A stretch of DNA of 64,000 bases. It comes from Ditylenchus dipsaci. Its lineage: Eukaryota; Nematoda; Chromadorea; Rhabditida; Anguinidae. The stretch covers positions 1,116,001-1,180,000 of the forward strand of contig SADC01000886.1 of assembly GCA_004194705.1 (NCBI GenBank), given 5' to 3'. Positions 1 through 10,981 of the stretch are shown here, one piece after another (position 1 is the stretch's first letter; the number at the start of each line of letters is the position of its first letter). A program made the translations under genes and the position numbers. The notes beneath the pieces were generated by a model. The model saw only the letters and a list, made by a program, of their open reading frames with translations. It was not told the DNA's origin and searched no databases.

Positions 1-208
1 TTATAGTTTTATTCTTGTAAGAAAGAGAAAATTCTCCGGTATATTTCGCTACCAAATGAGCCTATCAATGTATATTTAAGAAACGGATAAAAAATTGACT
101 TTACAGGTATGTATTCATTTTTTGAAAAGAATGATTTATCGTAAAACTTTTTTTTTGATAGTCAAACCTTTATGGCTTTATCCCAATTGTAAGTGTAAAT
201 GTTTTTGG

Positions 209-281
209 TACAGTCAAACCTCGATTAAACGACACCGTTGGGGGCCGACTGAGGATGTCGTTAAATCGAGGGTTGACTGTA
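209..281. mobile_element. pogo/mariner-like MITE, 73 bp
   Basis: The two ends are inverted copies of TACAGTCAAACCTCGAT followed by AACGACA, and the outermost bases are TA, as expected for a Tc1/mariner/pogo TA insertion. Only about 20 bp separates the arms, so this is a terminal-repeat-only, non-coding remnant. Related ends occur at 5,585, 7,773, 34,132 and 36,694. Confidence 0.65.
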
Positions 282-611
282 TTGTGAACACCCTTGCATT
301 TACAATTACATTAACACTTACACTTCCATGTAGACTTACCCTTCCCAATACGAGTGTAAATGTGAATGCAAATTAAATGAAAGTATTTCCAGAGAATACT
401 AAAAGTGTTTTATTGAAGAAGAGTAGCTCAATGGTAGTTATAAAAACTTGAAAATTTGGTATTTGGGTAAAAAAACTAACTTCTGGAAATAAAAGTGAGG
501 ATAAGTCAAAAATTTCATTCACATTAACATTCTTATTGTGAAGGCGTAAGTGTAATTGCAAATGTTTTTGGTATTGTGAAGACAGCTTTTAATTACACTT
601 ATGCTTTGGTC

Positions 612-712
612 ACAATGCGACGTCGAAGTCGAGATCGAAGTCGATATAAAAGTGGTCACAATGGTAGTCGAAGTCGAAATCGAGGTCGAAGTCGAGGTCA
701 AAGTCGAAATAG
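612..712. repeat. GTCGAA-type simple tandem repeat
   Basis: Degenerate 6/12-bp units of the type GTCGAAGTCGAG and GTCGAAATCGAG. A short stretch of the same motif resumes at 1,561-1,605 beyond the foldback at 923-1,554, which suggests that element landed inside or beside this array. No gene is supported here. Confidence 0.6.
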
Positions 713-922
713 GCAAATTTCAACGTATTTTTGGAAATTAAAAATCGTTCGAATTTATTTTTTTCTATTTCGACCACAAGTCGACTTTTTATCTGTTTTT
801 GTACAAACGGTTTGAAATGCCATGATCAGAAATTTCCGGGCTTTCTTTTGAGGTATAATAAGCAATTTAGCGAAGCTGAAAAAGAACTCAAAAAATTAAA
901 GTTCACGGCAAGTCTGATATCG

Positions 923-1554
923 GGGTACGTGACGATTCACGCCCGGGACAATTCACGCCCGGGGACAATTCACGCCCAGGACAATTCACGCCCGGGACGA
1001 TTCACGCCCGGGACAATTCACGCCCGGGACAATTCACGCCCGGGGACAATTCACGCCCAGGGACAATTCACGCCCCAGTTTTTACGTTTTTCATGTTAAA
1101 ATAATGCGCAGGTTCAATCCCACGTAGTGGCACGCTATTTTTTTTTTGGGTTATTTGGCCAGTTCTAGGAGTGATTAGACTTTTTTGACGCCAGATTCGG
1201 AATCAGCGACCCAAATTACCTCTAAACTGGCCGAACAAGCCAAAATAAATAGTATGTCACCACGTGGGATCAAACCTGCAACACCAAAAAAACACCATTT
1301 TGGGCCAAATAACGCGAAGGCTTACGCACCGCGCCATGGAGGCCACTTTTTCATTCCTAAATTGTTTCCCCCCTGCTTCAACACCACCAAAATTCGAACC
1401 TGTAATCTATTAGCGGATCAATTTACTAGACATCCTTTACCAAGATATAAATTTAGCGCCGTGAATTATCGTGAATTATCTAGGGGCGTGAATTGTCCTG
1501 GGGCGTGAATCGTCCGGGGCGTGAATTGTCCGGGCGTGAATTGTCCATGTACCC
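923..1554. mobile_element. Minisatellite-armed foldback element with TSD
   Basis: The ends are inverted: GGGTACGTGACG on the left, and a right end whose complement starts GGGTACATGGAC. The left arm is an array of the 16-bp unit GGGACAATTCACGCCC (about 941-1,076), and the same motif lies reversed at about 1,465-1,545. TGATATCG directly flanks both ends (915-922 and 1,555-1,562), an 8-bp target-site duplication. A tRNA-derived palindrome occupies the middle. The element is non-coding. Its ends resemble those of the element at 44,286-45,371. Confidence 0.75.
1095..1385. mobile_element. tRNA-derived foldback (copy 1)
   Basis: This is an imperfect palindrome with B-box-like GGTTCAATCC on the plus strand and its complement GGATCAAACC on the other arm. 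On the right arm it ends in a tRNA A-box-like segment (complement TGGCGCGGTGCGTAAG). It is the same family as 37,373-37,668. It looks like two tRNA-derived SINE-type units joined head to head. Confidence 0.55.
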
Positions 1555-2000
1555 TGATATCGACCTAGTCGAAATCGTGGTCGAAATAGTGGTCGATATC
1601 AGATAAGTAAAAACATGTTTGGGGTTTTAGAGTTTTGATTAGAGTTTTTTATTTTTTGTGGAGCTTACTTTTGTCGACTGAGACTTTCTGTGCCATTTCA
1701 TCACAAGAAATATGGTTTTGCTCACCAATTGGCCGCTGAACCACCAGGCAGAAAACCAGATGGATCAAAAAGCATGCATACCGGAGTTTCTTTACGCGGT
1801 AAGCTCCAGTATTCAAAACTATGTTTAACATCTTCTTGTAAGCGGTCCCTGTGTGATTAGTGGCCCCTTTATTGCCTCTCCCTTTCTATACAACCCTTAT
1901 TCTCTTTATTCCCTCCTTATACAGCCCTTATTCCGTTTAAAATTCAAAAGGCGCCAATTTAAATTTTTCAAATTTCGACTGAAATAATACGACGTTAAAA

Positions 2001-2265
2001 ATTTACACGCAAAATATTCAGGCGTGAATACTGCCACGAGAATTTATGCCTGATTTCACACCTGAAACCAAGTTTAGACGAGAATCGGCAAGCAAATCTA
2101 CACGCCAAATATTCAGGTGCGAATTGAGGTGTGAACTATCCACGCCTGAAAATGTGGCGTGTAAATTTACTTGCCAATTCTCGTCTGAACTTGGGTTCAG
2201 GTGTAAAATAAGGTGTGAATTCTCATGGCACTATTCACGGCTGAATATGTGGCGTGTAAATTTAT
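2001..2265. repeat. Foldback repeat, TTCAGGCGTGAA-rich
   Basis: Left-arm motifs (TTTACACGC, TTCAGGCGTGAA, GACGAGAATCGGCAAG) recur in reverse complement on the right (TTGCCAATTCTCGTC, TTCACGGCTGAA, GCGTGTAAAT). The centre is near 2,130. It is non-coding; open frames across it are a by-product of the palindrome. Confidence 0.6.
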
Positions 2266-2357
2266 TTGCGACTCTTTACTTGCCCATAGCGCAGAATATT
2301 CGCTGCATTACAAATTCTATATGAAGCTAATACACAGTTGGTTGTGCATACCCTCGC

Positions 2358-2505
2358 CATAAGAACCGAGTATCGGGTAAGTCCACTCTCAGCTGAGGGT
2401 AAAAGTGAGGTTAACGGGTAAATTTCTTGTGGTACGGGTTACCCTCAGCTTAGGGGTAATTTACCCGATAGTTTTACCGAGGTAAGTTGATACGGGTAAG
2501 TTAAC
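2358..2505. repeat. Small palindromic repeat, ACCCTCAGC/GCTGAGGGT
   Basis: Short inverted motifs CGGGTAA/TTACCCG and GCTGAGGGTAA/TTACCCTCAGC are packed together, giving a hairpin-prone MITE-like unit. I see no coding content between it and 3,130. Confidence 0.45.
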
Positions 2506-3129
2506 CTTCTTTTATGGTAGTGGCCCAGGGGCGGGGGGGAGGGGTGGTGTTGGAATATTTCAGGGGGAGGGGGTTACTTGGGGTTTTCACTGAATACCAT
2601 GACACCCCTGTGGTTCAAAAAAATTTTCTTTCAGAGTTAAAAAACAGCCGGCTTTTTCATGGAATCGGGTCAGGAAACACGAATATGAGGTTATCTTTTC
2701 TATCCGAGCACTCTGCGTGGGGCGGTGATTCTAAACTCAAGCCTATGTTAAATTCGAGATGTGAATTTGACTTACCAATATCACATGTGAACTGAATTGA
2801 CACGTAAAGAGAAATCGATAAATTTATCGATTTATCATACCATGGTAAATTGTCATGAGATTTTAAGTCTTAATGAGATTGATACGTGAATTGACACGTT
2901 TATTTCACATCCATATTTTACAGGTGAATAATTTCGTATCATTAAAGGAATTGGGGTCAAAGTACCAATCACCTCATATGGGGCCGTATCAAACAAACGT
3001 TCGAACGGTTATATATATCCATATACTCGAGGGTATATTCCGTAGCAGGAGTATTGAAAAGGTACCCATAGGTACTCACCCATACTCTGTTATACCTTTT
3101 TATACCCTTTCACTTTACATGGAAAAATA

Positions 3130-3625
3130 AGGTGTGTACCAGGCGGATTCGAACCAGCCGCCTCGAAGATACGTATATAAAGGTCTACACTAAAACCCTG
3201 TCCCATTTAGAATCGCTCATAATCTCATCCAGAGTGGCCAAAAGTTAAAAATAACTTCTTTTTGTGGTGGGGGTGAAAGGGGTGAACTTTTTGCGAAAAA
3301 TCGATTGAGCGGATCAGATTACCAGTCAGATGGGCTTAATCGCTCAGAATCGTGTTGTTTGGTGTGATTTGAGGTGGTTTAAAAAGGATGGTGAATAGTT
3401 CCGAGCGGATCAGACTATCGGACCGAAAATCTGATCCGCTCAATTGAATTTTCGCAAAAACTTTTACCCCCTTTAGCAAACCCGCAATAACCAGTTTTTT
3501 GGCTTTTGGCCACTCTTGATGGAATTATCAGCGATCCTAAATCAGGGAAGGGTTTGGTGTACAGCTTCATATACGCATCGTCAAAATTGCTGGTTCGAAT
3601 CTGCCTTGGTGCACACTTTTTCTAC
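3130..3625. mobile_element. Foldback with tRNA B-box ends
   Basis: The arms of about 150-200 bp match in inverse orientation: GGATTCGAACCAGC near 3,146 and GCTGGTTCGAATC near 3,590, then TTTAGAATCGCTCATAAT versus ATTATCAGCGATCCTAAAT, then GAGTGGCCAAAAG versus CTTTTGGCCACTC. The interior contains GATTGAGCGGATCAGA and its complement. Partial copies of the interior lie at 35,490-35,660 and 37,110-37,290. Confidence 0.6.
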
Positions 3626-4014
3626 CATAATTATATATATAAACTGGTAGACTGGTTTGACGTGCTTCGATGCTATTTTTGCGGTTCTGAGTACTGGTGT
3701 TTGGCAGTGGGATTTGAGCGAATGAGCTCATCGGGGTGCAATTCCAATTCGTTCAATCGATTTTTACAAAAAAAGTCTACGTCTTTTAGTAAACGCGTTG
3801 TGACCGTATGGTTGCATTTACATTTGCACTTACAATTTTGATAGAGCCATTAAAGGAGGAGTACATTTTATATCGCGAATGATTTTAATTTATTTTAATT
3901 AATCGACTAATTTGACTAATTTAGTGTGAGCATCTCAACTTTAAGCCCCCAAGCTTTGGCCTTAGGTATTTTCTACTTTTCGTTCCTTTTTTCAGCCCTT
4001 GGTTGTTTTATGAT

Positions 4015-4240
4015 CAACAGTGCTTCTCGGAATCATGCCTAAGGTAAGTGAGTGCGCGCATCTCTGACTCTCAAGCCAGGGGGCTTGGGGGCTTGGATTA
4101 GAGATGCGCACATCCACACACACCTTGGACACAAATCATTCGAAAGTGACTCTGGTTGCATGAAAAAGCATTCATGCTAGAGTTTATTAGATAGGCCCCA
4201 ATATTAAAAACTAAGTTTAACATCTGCTTATTGATAAGCC
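4015..4240. mobile_element. Hairpin MITE, GTGCGCGCATCTC family (copy 1)
   Basis: It holds CTAAGGTAAGTGAGTGCGCG followed by a GC-rich hairpin (CAAGCC...GGCTTGG) and GAGATGCGCAC, ending in CATTCGAAAGTGACTCTGG. Copies in the same or opposite orientation lie at 31,390-31,620 and 44,880-45,130. It is non-coding. Confidence 0.55.
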
Positions 4241-5360
4241 CTGTGTGATTAATGGCCCTATTTTGCCCCTTCCTCTTCCAATACAGCCCTTATTCCCTTT
4301 AAATCCAAAAGACGCTAATTTAAATTTTCGAAATTTTGACTAAAAAAACATGATACTTCATGTGGTTCGAAATTTTTTGGATGACCCGTTTGTATTCGGA
4401 AACCTCCCGCCTTTTTGTCGGAAATCCCCCGCCTGATGTTTAAAATTGAATTTTATAATTTTTCGATTTACTGACGAAAAGGCCGGAGATTTGCGACAAA
4501 AAGGCGAGGGATCTTCTATATAGCCAAAGTTTTTTTTGCTTTAAATTAAAAAACATTAAATCGGGGTCGAGAAACACGAGTTTTTTTCGGGGCCGTCTGG
4601 TCAACGGGCCGGGCCGGCCCGTCTATTCAGTCCAGTCAAGTGTAAGTGCAATTCCAATTATATTCAAAAAATCAAGCAAGAAAAACGTATTGGCAACTTC
4701 ATTATTCAACATCACTCGAACGCAATATCTCTCTATATCAAGAAATTTCCAACACAAACATAGAAAATTTGATTTCGCAGATAAACTTTCTCGACTCATT
4801 TTTACCAATTGACGAATGGCTGTATGTGATTTCACCCGTCAAATTACTGACTTACCCAGTCAAGTCATAAATTTATTTATTATTATTTACTTATCATATT
4901 TTCAAATTTGTTTTTGATTTTTCTATTAGCTTCCTAATATGCCATTAATTCATTTCATGAGATTTCAAAAAAAGTGCAGAAAAGGTGCACAAAAAAGCAA
5001 AATTTGCTTTATACAAATACATTTTTGGAACTTTTAAAAATTTCATTAAGGCAGCTAGCAAGAATGGTAGCTAGTAAGTAAGCTAATAGATAGTGAGATA
5101 GCTAAGATCCAGGGCTACATTTGGTATGAAACTTGAAAAAATGGATTTTTTTAAAAGACTTTTTTGATAAGGTAATTTAAGATTAAGGATTTCCAGGCCG
5201 GCCCGGCGATTTGTGAGGCCGGCCCGGCCGAGAGCGATTTTAAAAGTTGGGCCGGACCCAGCTCGTGCACAGGTCTAGCTTAAACACGAAAATCAGACCA
5301 AAATTCAGGTTAAAATCCACCCTCTCTAATGAAAAATGGCCTTCATAAAAAAGGTGTACA
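4240..5360. other. No gene recognised
   Basis: AT-rich sequence with scattered GGCCGGCCC motifs (near 4,610 and 5,195-5,235) and no splice-bounded open frame that I can support. Both strands at 4,623-4,870 are open for about 70 codons. This looks like chance in low-complexity sequence, because neither frame has recognisable motifs. Confidence 0.4.
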
Positions 5361-5639
5361 GCCTATAATAGGGCTCACTTTTCTGGTCGCTCTTTTTCTA
5401 ACACGGGAAGCCTTGACTGTAAGACCAGCACATTCTGGTGCAGAATTTCATGGAGAATCTTTTTATATTGGTCTTTTCCATTATCGGGACCACCCATTTT
5501 GAAAGAATTTTTGTCACGGCAGGGTTTTTTAGTGTTTAGTGTGGTGATTGAGGTGATTATGGTCAACATTATCACCTTGACTATTACAGTCAACCCTCGA
5601 TATAACCACACCCTAACTCTACGTTCATAATGGCTCCGA

Positions 5640-6345
5640 ATCCGCATGCGGATGCGGAAGCGGTGCGGATGCGGAATTGCGTTCACAATGAAATTTGTTT
5701 TTTTTTCGCGTTCCGCACCGGTTTCCGCATCCGCACCGCATCCTTTTTTTGATGTTCACAATGCATCCGCACATACTGTGTCTCAGTATACAGATGATAA
5801 AACATTCTTAAATTTTCAATTATAACTATTCTAAGGTCTTAGAAAGCAAGTGTCAGGCGAATAAAGTAAAACAAGAGTATCTCGAGTTATGCTCCCTTCA
5901 CAATGATCGTTTTTCGTCCGCATCCGCACTTTAAAGCACAGTATAGAAACAGCAATGAAATTTATTTCGTATATGCATTTAATGTAGTTCGCAGTGTAGT
6001 TCGCAATGAGGTCCGCATTGCGGACTACTTAAATGCATATACAGAAACAAATTTCATTGCTTTTTCTATAATATGCTTTTAAGTGAGTATGCGGACGAAA
6101 AACGGATCATTGTAAACGTAGGGTTAATAATATCAATACCACAAAATAATTCAAAATTTTCGAAAGCTTCCGGATCGGCCTCCGCACCACATCCGCATCC
6201 GCTAAGCCTATTGTGAGCACGCTTCCGCAACGCCTTCCGCATCCGGATGCGGTCCGCAATGCGTTCCGCATGCGGACCGCATTGCGGAGGCATTGTGAAC
6301 ACCAAAATGCGGATGTGGATGCGGTGCGGATGCGGACGAAAAACG
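5640..6345. repeat. Palindromic CGCATCCG minisatellite
   Basis: Units such as CCGCATCCGCAC and GTGCGGATGCGG alternate in both orientations (5,640-5,770 and 6,000-6,345), giving a long hairpin-capable region. The family resembles the other short-repeat foldbacks in this window. It is non-coding. Confidence 0.6.
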
Positions 6346-6444
6346 GATCATTGTGTAGGGGGTATAAGGGACCGACTTAGGGGTGTCGTTATATCGAGGT
6401 TCATTTGACTGAATTTTAGTCAAAGCTGACCAAATTGGTGGCAC

Positions 6445-6690
6445 ACTTGAACCTAACCCCAGTCATTCATCTTGGGGGACCAAGGCAAAAAAAATTTTAC
6501 ATTTTTCAATACTGATATTTTTTTGCACAAAAAGTGTAAATCAAATTGTTTTTGAGTCTTTTCAGTGATTTTGATGCAAAATAATTATTGGTATTTAAAA
6601 GTGTGAAAAAAATTCCTTGGTCTACCAAGCTGAATTGACTGGGGGGGGGGGGGACAAGTTCAATTGAGTGCTGGGGTCTAACAAGGGAAC
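6445..6690. mobile_element. MITE, CTTGGTCCCC family (copy 1)
   Basis: It contains CTTGGGGGACCAAGGC on the left and CCTTGGTCTACCAAGCTGAA plus a poly-G run on the right, with an AT-rich middle. The order of motifs matches the copy at 43,804-44,050. It is non-coding. Confidence 0.5.
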
Positions 6691-7705
6691 ATCTCAAGCT
6701 GTTTTTTTCAGATAGGCATGATTTTAACTAGTGATCGAAAAACGGTTATTTACAAGTTGTAGGGGATCTTATGACTAGTGCCAATGAGCAAAAATTTGGC
6801 TGAATATGAGTGAAAACGGCGTACCGTATTTACTCTAATTTAAGCCCCCCCCCTAATTCAAAATCGTGTTTTTGGCATTGTGTTTTTGACCCATTTTTCG
6901 AAACTTTTCTCAGGCGAGTTATACCTCATTTTGTAGCTCATCTCACTGGCTACAAAATGAGGTATAACTCGCCTGAGAAAAGCTTTCGAAAAGTGGGTCA
7001 AAAACGCAATGCCACAAGCACGATTTTGAATTAGGGGGGGGGGGGTCTTAAATTAGAGTAATCACGGTACACGGCGTGCAAAGTTGTCCAGTCAGCCACC
7101 TAAGTTATGACCAACTTTCAACTGTTTTTAAGTTCTATCTCACAAAAAATTATTAGTGAATGATTTTTTAAAATACACACCTTGTAGAGAACATTCCGGC
7201 CTACAAAATGAGTATGAACATGCATAATCAGAAGTTTGTTCTAAAAGCAAATAAAATCCAAAACAGTTACTGGGGGTGAAAAAGCCCTCCAAAACAGCCA
7301 CCCAATTCAAAGCTTCAAAGCATTGAGATGTTTGTAGGTTTTTCCACCTCGGACACTGTTTTGAACTGTATCTGCGTCTAGAACAAACGTCTCATTATGC
7401 ATGTTTATAATCATTTTGTAGGCCGGTATGTGCTCTACAAAATAAGTATTTCGAAAAAGCATTCACTAATAATTTTTGTGAGATAGAACCTAAAAACAGT
7501 TGAAAGTTGGCCATAACTGAGGTGGCTGACTTAACAACTTTTCACGCCGTATAAGAAATTTTTCACTCATATTCAGCCAATTGTTTTGCTCATTGGCACT
7601 AGTCATAAGATCCCCTACAACTTGTAAAAAACCGTTTGTCGATCACTAGTTAAAATCATGCCTATCTGAAAAAAAACAGCTTGAGATGTTCCCTTGTAAG
7701 TTCAA
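6670..7705. mobile_element. Long foldback element, 1 kb
   Basis: The left arm (AAGGGAACATCTCAAGCTG, ATAGGCATGATTTTAACTAG, TTGTAGGGGATCTTATGAC) recurs in reverse complement at 7,590-7,697, and CAACTTTCAACTGTTTTTA at 7,110 pairs with 7,490. The left arm is interrupted by a 248-bp MITE (6,823-7,070); with that removed the arms align. It is non-coding. Confidence 0.7.
6823..7070. mobile_element. ACCGTATTTACTC MITE (copy 1) with TSD
   Basis: It starts ACCGTATTTACTCTAATTT and ends in the near-complement AATTAGAGTAATCACGGT. The inner arms (AGGCGAGTTATACCTC and its complement) form an almost complete palindrome centred at 6,945. ACGGCGT flanks it on both sides (6,816-6,822 and 7,071-7,077), a 7-bp direct duplication of target sequence inside the older foldback. 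Copies lie at 32,171, 42,459 and 60,322. Confidence 0.75.
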
Positions 7706-7949
7706 TTTAGCCAAATCAGTCAATTTTTGGATGTCGTTATATCGAGGGTGTTGTTATATCGAGGTTTGACTGTATCACCATGGTCACCTTTATAATAAGG
7801 TTCCAGAGGCGTACATCGGATTGCAAAACTTTCCTGACGGGACTAATCCTTATTTGAAAAATACTGACGGGTGGGCTATAGCCCGGCTAGCCCCACCCTG
7901 GGTACGCCAATGTAATGTTCTTCGGATGACTGTGAAAAAAAATTTTCAG

Positions 7950-8690
7950 AAGGGTGGTCCCGATAATGGAAAAGAACCAATTTTTTTATTGCATTGGTTT
8001 TTTAGAAGGGCAACTTTTCCGCCGAACCTCCCATTTTTTAAGAATCAACTTAAATTACTGCACAGGTTTGTAAAAGGTCTGTGGCTTCAAATAAAATCAT
8101 CGCTCACATAAGCACTTTGTTTCATTTGGTAGAAGAGGAAATGCGCTTTCTAATGCACATTTCATTTTTTATTTTCCTGAGTGGGATTCGAAATTGGAAA
8201 CTGATTTTAGAATTTAAAGAGAAGTTTTATAAGCAAATCTACTACGCTGAACAAGAGTCCGTTGTTGAAATCACCGGTTTTACTGACAGAAAAGAATTGA
8301 ACACTTTGTCTTACAACCTAAGATTATTTTTGCATAGATTATCATAGTTTCTAAAAAATTATTACTGTATTTGGTGTGAAATGACCGCCATAAATTTTCT
8401 ATCTTTTGTTATATAGCAAAAATAACTGTTGAAGAAAAAGTTAGATTTTTGTGATCTAAAAATAACACCTAAATTATAAAGCATTTTTCAGCTATACACT
8501 GAGCGAAAAAAAAAATGAAATGTGCGCTAGAAAACGTATTTATTCCTCTACCAAATGAAATAAAGTGCTTATGTGAATAGTGATTTTATTAGTAGCAACA
8601 GACCTTTTTACAAAACCCTTTTCAGTAATTTAAGTTGATTCCTAAAAAATGGGAGGTTTGGCGGAAAGGTTGCCTTTCTAATAGAAATAG
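7950..8690. mobile_element. Foldback element
   Basis: Arms of about 200 bp match inversely: AACTTTTCCGCCGAACCTCC with GGAGGTTTGGCGGAAAGGTT, and CACATAAGCACTTTGTTTCA with TGAAATAAAGTGCTTATGTG. A unique AT-rich centre spans about 8,170-8,510. Outer motifs shared with 5,380-5,530 (GGTGGTCCCGATAATGG and its complement) suggest a larger mosaic running from 5,360 to 8,940. Confidence 0.6.
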
Positions 8691-9152
8691 CAATAGAAAT
8701 ATTTTCCATAATATTTCAATTCTGCACCAGATAAAATTCTGCACCAGAATACGCTGGTCTTACAGTCTCTCCCGGACGTGTTAAACAAAAGCGGACATCC
8801 TGGGAAACACGGTAAAATTAGTGACGAAACGATTTTGCCTTCTATTTGCCTTCCATTTTGGCCTCCGAAGTCAAAAAGCTTGACCTCGCCCAACCTCAAT
8901 ATAATAATAGGTATATTCCCTATTAAAACTCACTTTTTTGGCACCTTTTTTTTTTAAACGAAAGTTGACATCATGGCAACACGGGTAAGTTAGCGAAAAA
9001 AATGATTTTCCCATATATGAGCCATTTTTTGGCCTCCCAAGTCAAAATAGCGTGACCGCCCTCCCACACCCCTCCCTTTGCCCCGTCCAAAATACTTTAT
9101 AGAGATTTCAAAAAAAAAATGTTAAAAATCAAGACAAACTTTTAATTTGCAG

Positions 9153-9331
9153 AGAAAAGGAGATAGTAGATTGGTTGATTTAGGGAAGGATGCGGCTAAG
9201 TATGAACTTGTTGTACTGGGACCCGTTCAAGATGATGATTTTATGACGGCAAAAGTTTGGCTGAATTAAACAAAGAGACACTGTTCGCAACACATTGTAT
9301 GGATGCACCAAAGGAGAGGGCCTTATTTTTA
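9153..9331 (+). CDS. Orphan coding exon, protein not recognised
   Basis: The segment lies between a good acceptor (TTTTAATTTGCAG) and a donor (GTGAGT). It reads as protein-like sequence in two frames that join near 9,243: first KGDSRLVDLGKDAAKYEL then VVLGPVQDDDF, and after a one-base slip AELNKETLFATHCMD and APKERALFL. The even amino-acid mix and splice signals support a real exon. The slip is either an assembly error or a pseudogene lesion. I do not recognise the family. No neighbouring plus-strand exon could be found, because the flanks are repeat-filled. Confidence 0.45.
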
Positions 9332-9747
9332 GTGAGTGTTGAACTTTTTAAGAGTGATTTTTTGATAGGCTGAACCTCGAGCTGCCGGTAGCGGAAAATT
9401 GGGTTCTGATTCACACTGAATGCCTTAATTCATTCATGCTGAGCACGATGGCGTAGTTAGTTTTTGCGTTTTCATATACCACTTTAGAGTATTTGGCATT
9501 TCAAAATGGAGTGTCAACTAGGGTTTAACAATCGACCTGTCAATTAAAAATCGGTCAATTGACAGCAATTGACCGAAAAGCGGCCAATTGTGAAAATCCC
9601 GTTTCAATATTTTTTTTTCGTTTCTACCTTTTATCTACAAGAAAGCTTTATTAACACTAAGAAAATTTCTATAACAACTTTATCAAAACATCCAGAAACA
9701 TTTGTTCATCATTTGAGTTTTCTTGTTTGCTAGCTGACTCTTCCTCA
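9332..9747. other. No gene recognised
   Basis: AT-rich spacer. It includes a small inverted motif (GTCAATTGAC/GGTCAATTG, about 9,537-9,590). No supported coding or RNA feature. Confidence 0.4.
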
Positions 9748-10098
9748 TTATCTGGGTTGAACTTGCGCACTTTCTTGAAGAGATCGGCGTATTCTTACTG
9801 GAAATTGTGTTTTATGAAGACGACTTTGTCCTTTGTTTCGACTTTCATCTTGAGAATAAACATCACTTTTAGCATTAGTTTTAAAAAACCACGAACTGAT
9901 TCCGATTCCTAAATAAAGTGAAAATTGACCTGTATTCTCAGCTCTTTTGATCTCTCCATCCACCAAAGATGAAGTTGCATCCACTGTGTCAAATAAAACG
10001 ATTTCGGAGTATGCACTACAAGGTTGATAAAAAGTTGCTTCTAATGTTTGCCCACCCGTCAGATGAAATTGCAAATAAATAGAACTTAACGTGGACAA
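9748..10098 (-). CDS. Two minus-strand exons of an unassigned gene
   Basis: Exon 9,930-10,098 follows an acceptor GCTCTAG and ends at a GTCAAT donor. It encodes STLSSIYLQFHLTGGQTLEA and continues to GEIKRAENT. Exon 9,748-9,797 follows TTTCCAG, joins in phase, and ends in QVQPR and a TAA stop. The intron is 132 nt. I do not recognise the protein. Both exons lie just outside the left end of the 17.5-kb palindrome and run the same way as the I-BAR-like gene on its other side, so they could be that gene's 3' end, but the exon phases I can see do not prove it. Confidence 0.4.
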   Translation of the reverse strand: MSTLSSIYLQFHLTGGQTLEATFYQPCSAYSEIVLFDTVDATSSLVDGEIKRAENTGQFSLYLGIGISSWFFKTNAKSDVYSQDESRNKGQSRLHKTQFPVRIRRSLQESAQVQPR

Positions 10099-10479
10099 CT
10101 AGAGCACAAACACAAGCAAGTCGTCTGAAAAGCATTGTTTGTAGCCAGTTTCAAAGTTGTCTTCACTCTTTCAAACTCTGCTGGCACTAGAAATTTTGGT
10201 AATATGTAATTTGGGGTCGGCAGTGTCTAGTACCCCCTTTTTGTGCGGGTAGCTGGAGTAGGGAGAAGAGAAATCTAGATATTTTACAAGTTTTGAACGT
10301 CTCCTTTCATTGACTGCGGTTCTTCTTTCAAACAATTTTCATCATTTTGAAAAATTCAGTAATTGTTTCAAATTTTCATTTATTTGTTCTAAGCTTGAGC
10401 CTCGTATATCAATAAGGATTTTTATTGTAATGTAAAGACCTAAGTCTAAACAGTAACTTTTTTCCCTAAAGAAACGAGA

Positions 10480-10720
10480 CTTTCGGAATACATTTCTTTT
10501 TGAAAATCCAAGTTTGATGTAATTTTGAAAGCCTAAGCCTGTCGAAATAGCCAAGCCTAGGTAATTTTTGAAAGCGAAAAAGAGTCTAAAATAATTTTCA
10601 GAATACGCAAATCCTAAAAGATTTCCAGAAAACAGAAGCCTAATATAATTTTGAAAGACAAAAGTCTAAAGTATTTTTTAAAGCCGAAGTCTGGAAAGGT
10701 ATGTAAAACACAAATGTTTG
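10480..10720. repeat. Subterminal degenerate tandem repeats, left arm
   Basis: Units of roughly 25-30 bp built around AAGCCTA plus AAAATTATTTT-like stretches repeat about eight times (for example GAAAGCCTAAGCC and CAGAAGCCTAATATAATTTT). The mirrored array is at 27,225-27,470. Subterminal repeats are common recognition sites in self-synthesising transposons. A function here is inference. Confidence 0.55.
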
Positions 10721-10981
10721 TCTATTTAAGCAATTATACAATATATATTTTTAACAATGAAACAAATATTCAGACTAGCTACCCCAGACTTAAGGTCTCT
10801 AAGTTCAGAACAGTTATGGAAAAAAGTAGCTTGAGTAAAATTCTAGCCTTTTATCATAACCGCCGTATTCCAATGCTATATTAGAAAGCCAGTCCATGCA
10901 CCGGAATACGTTAACTGATCAAGGGGTCATATAAATATCTATTAATTTTTTTTATTTTTGTTAATATCTTAATAATATAAA

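Larger units (their letters stand above)
5585..7773. mobile_element. pogo-like terminal repeats enclosing nested elements
   Basis: ACAGTCAACCCTCGATATAAC at the left and GTTATATCGAGGTTTGACTG at the right form an inverted terminal pair of the pogo/mariner type. A second internal copy of the right end lies near 6,390. The interior is filled with other repeats listed separately, and I find no transposase frame. It may be one element loaded with insertions, or two neighbouring copies. Confidence 0.5.
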
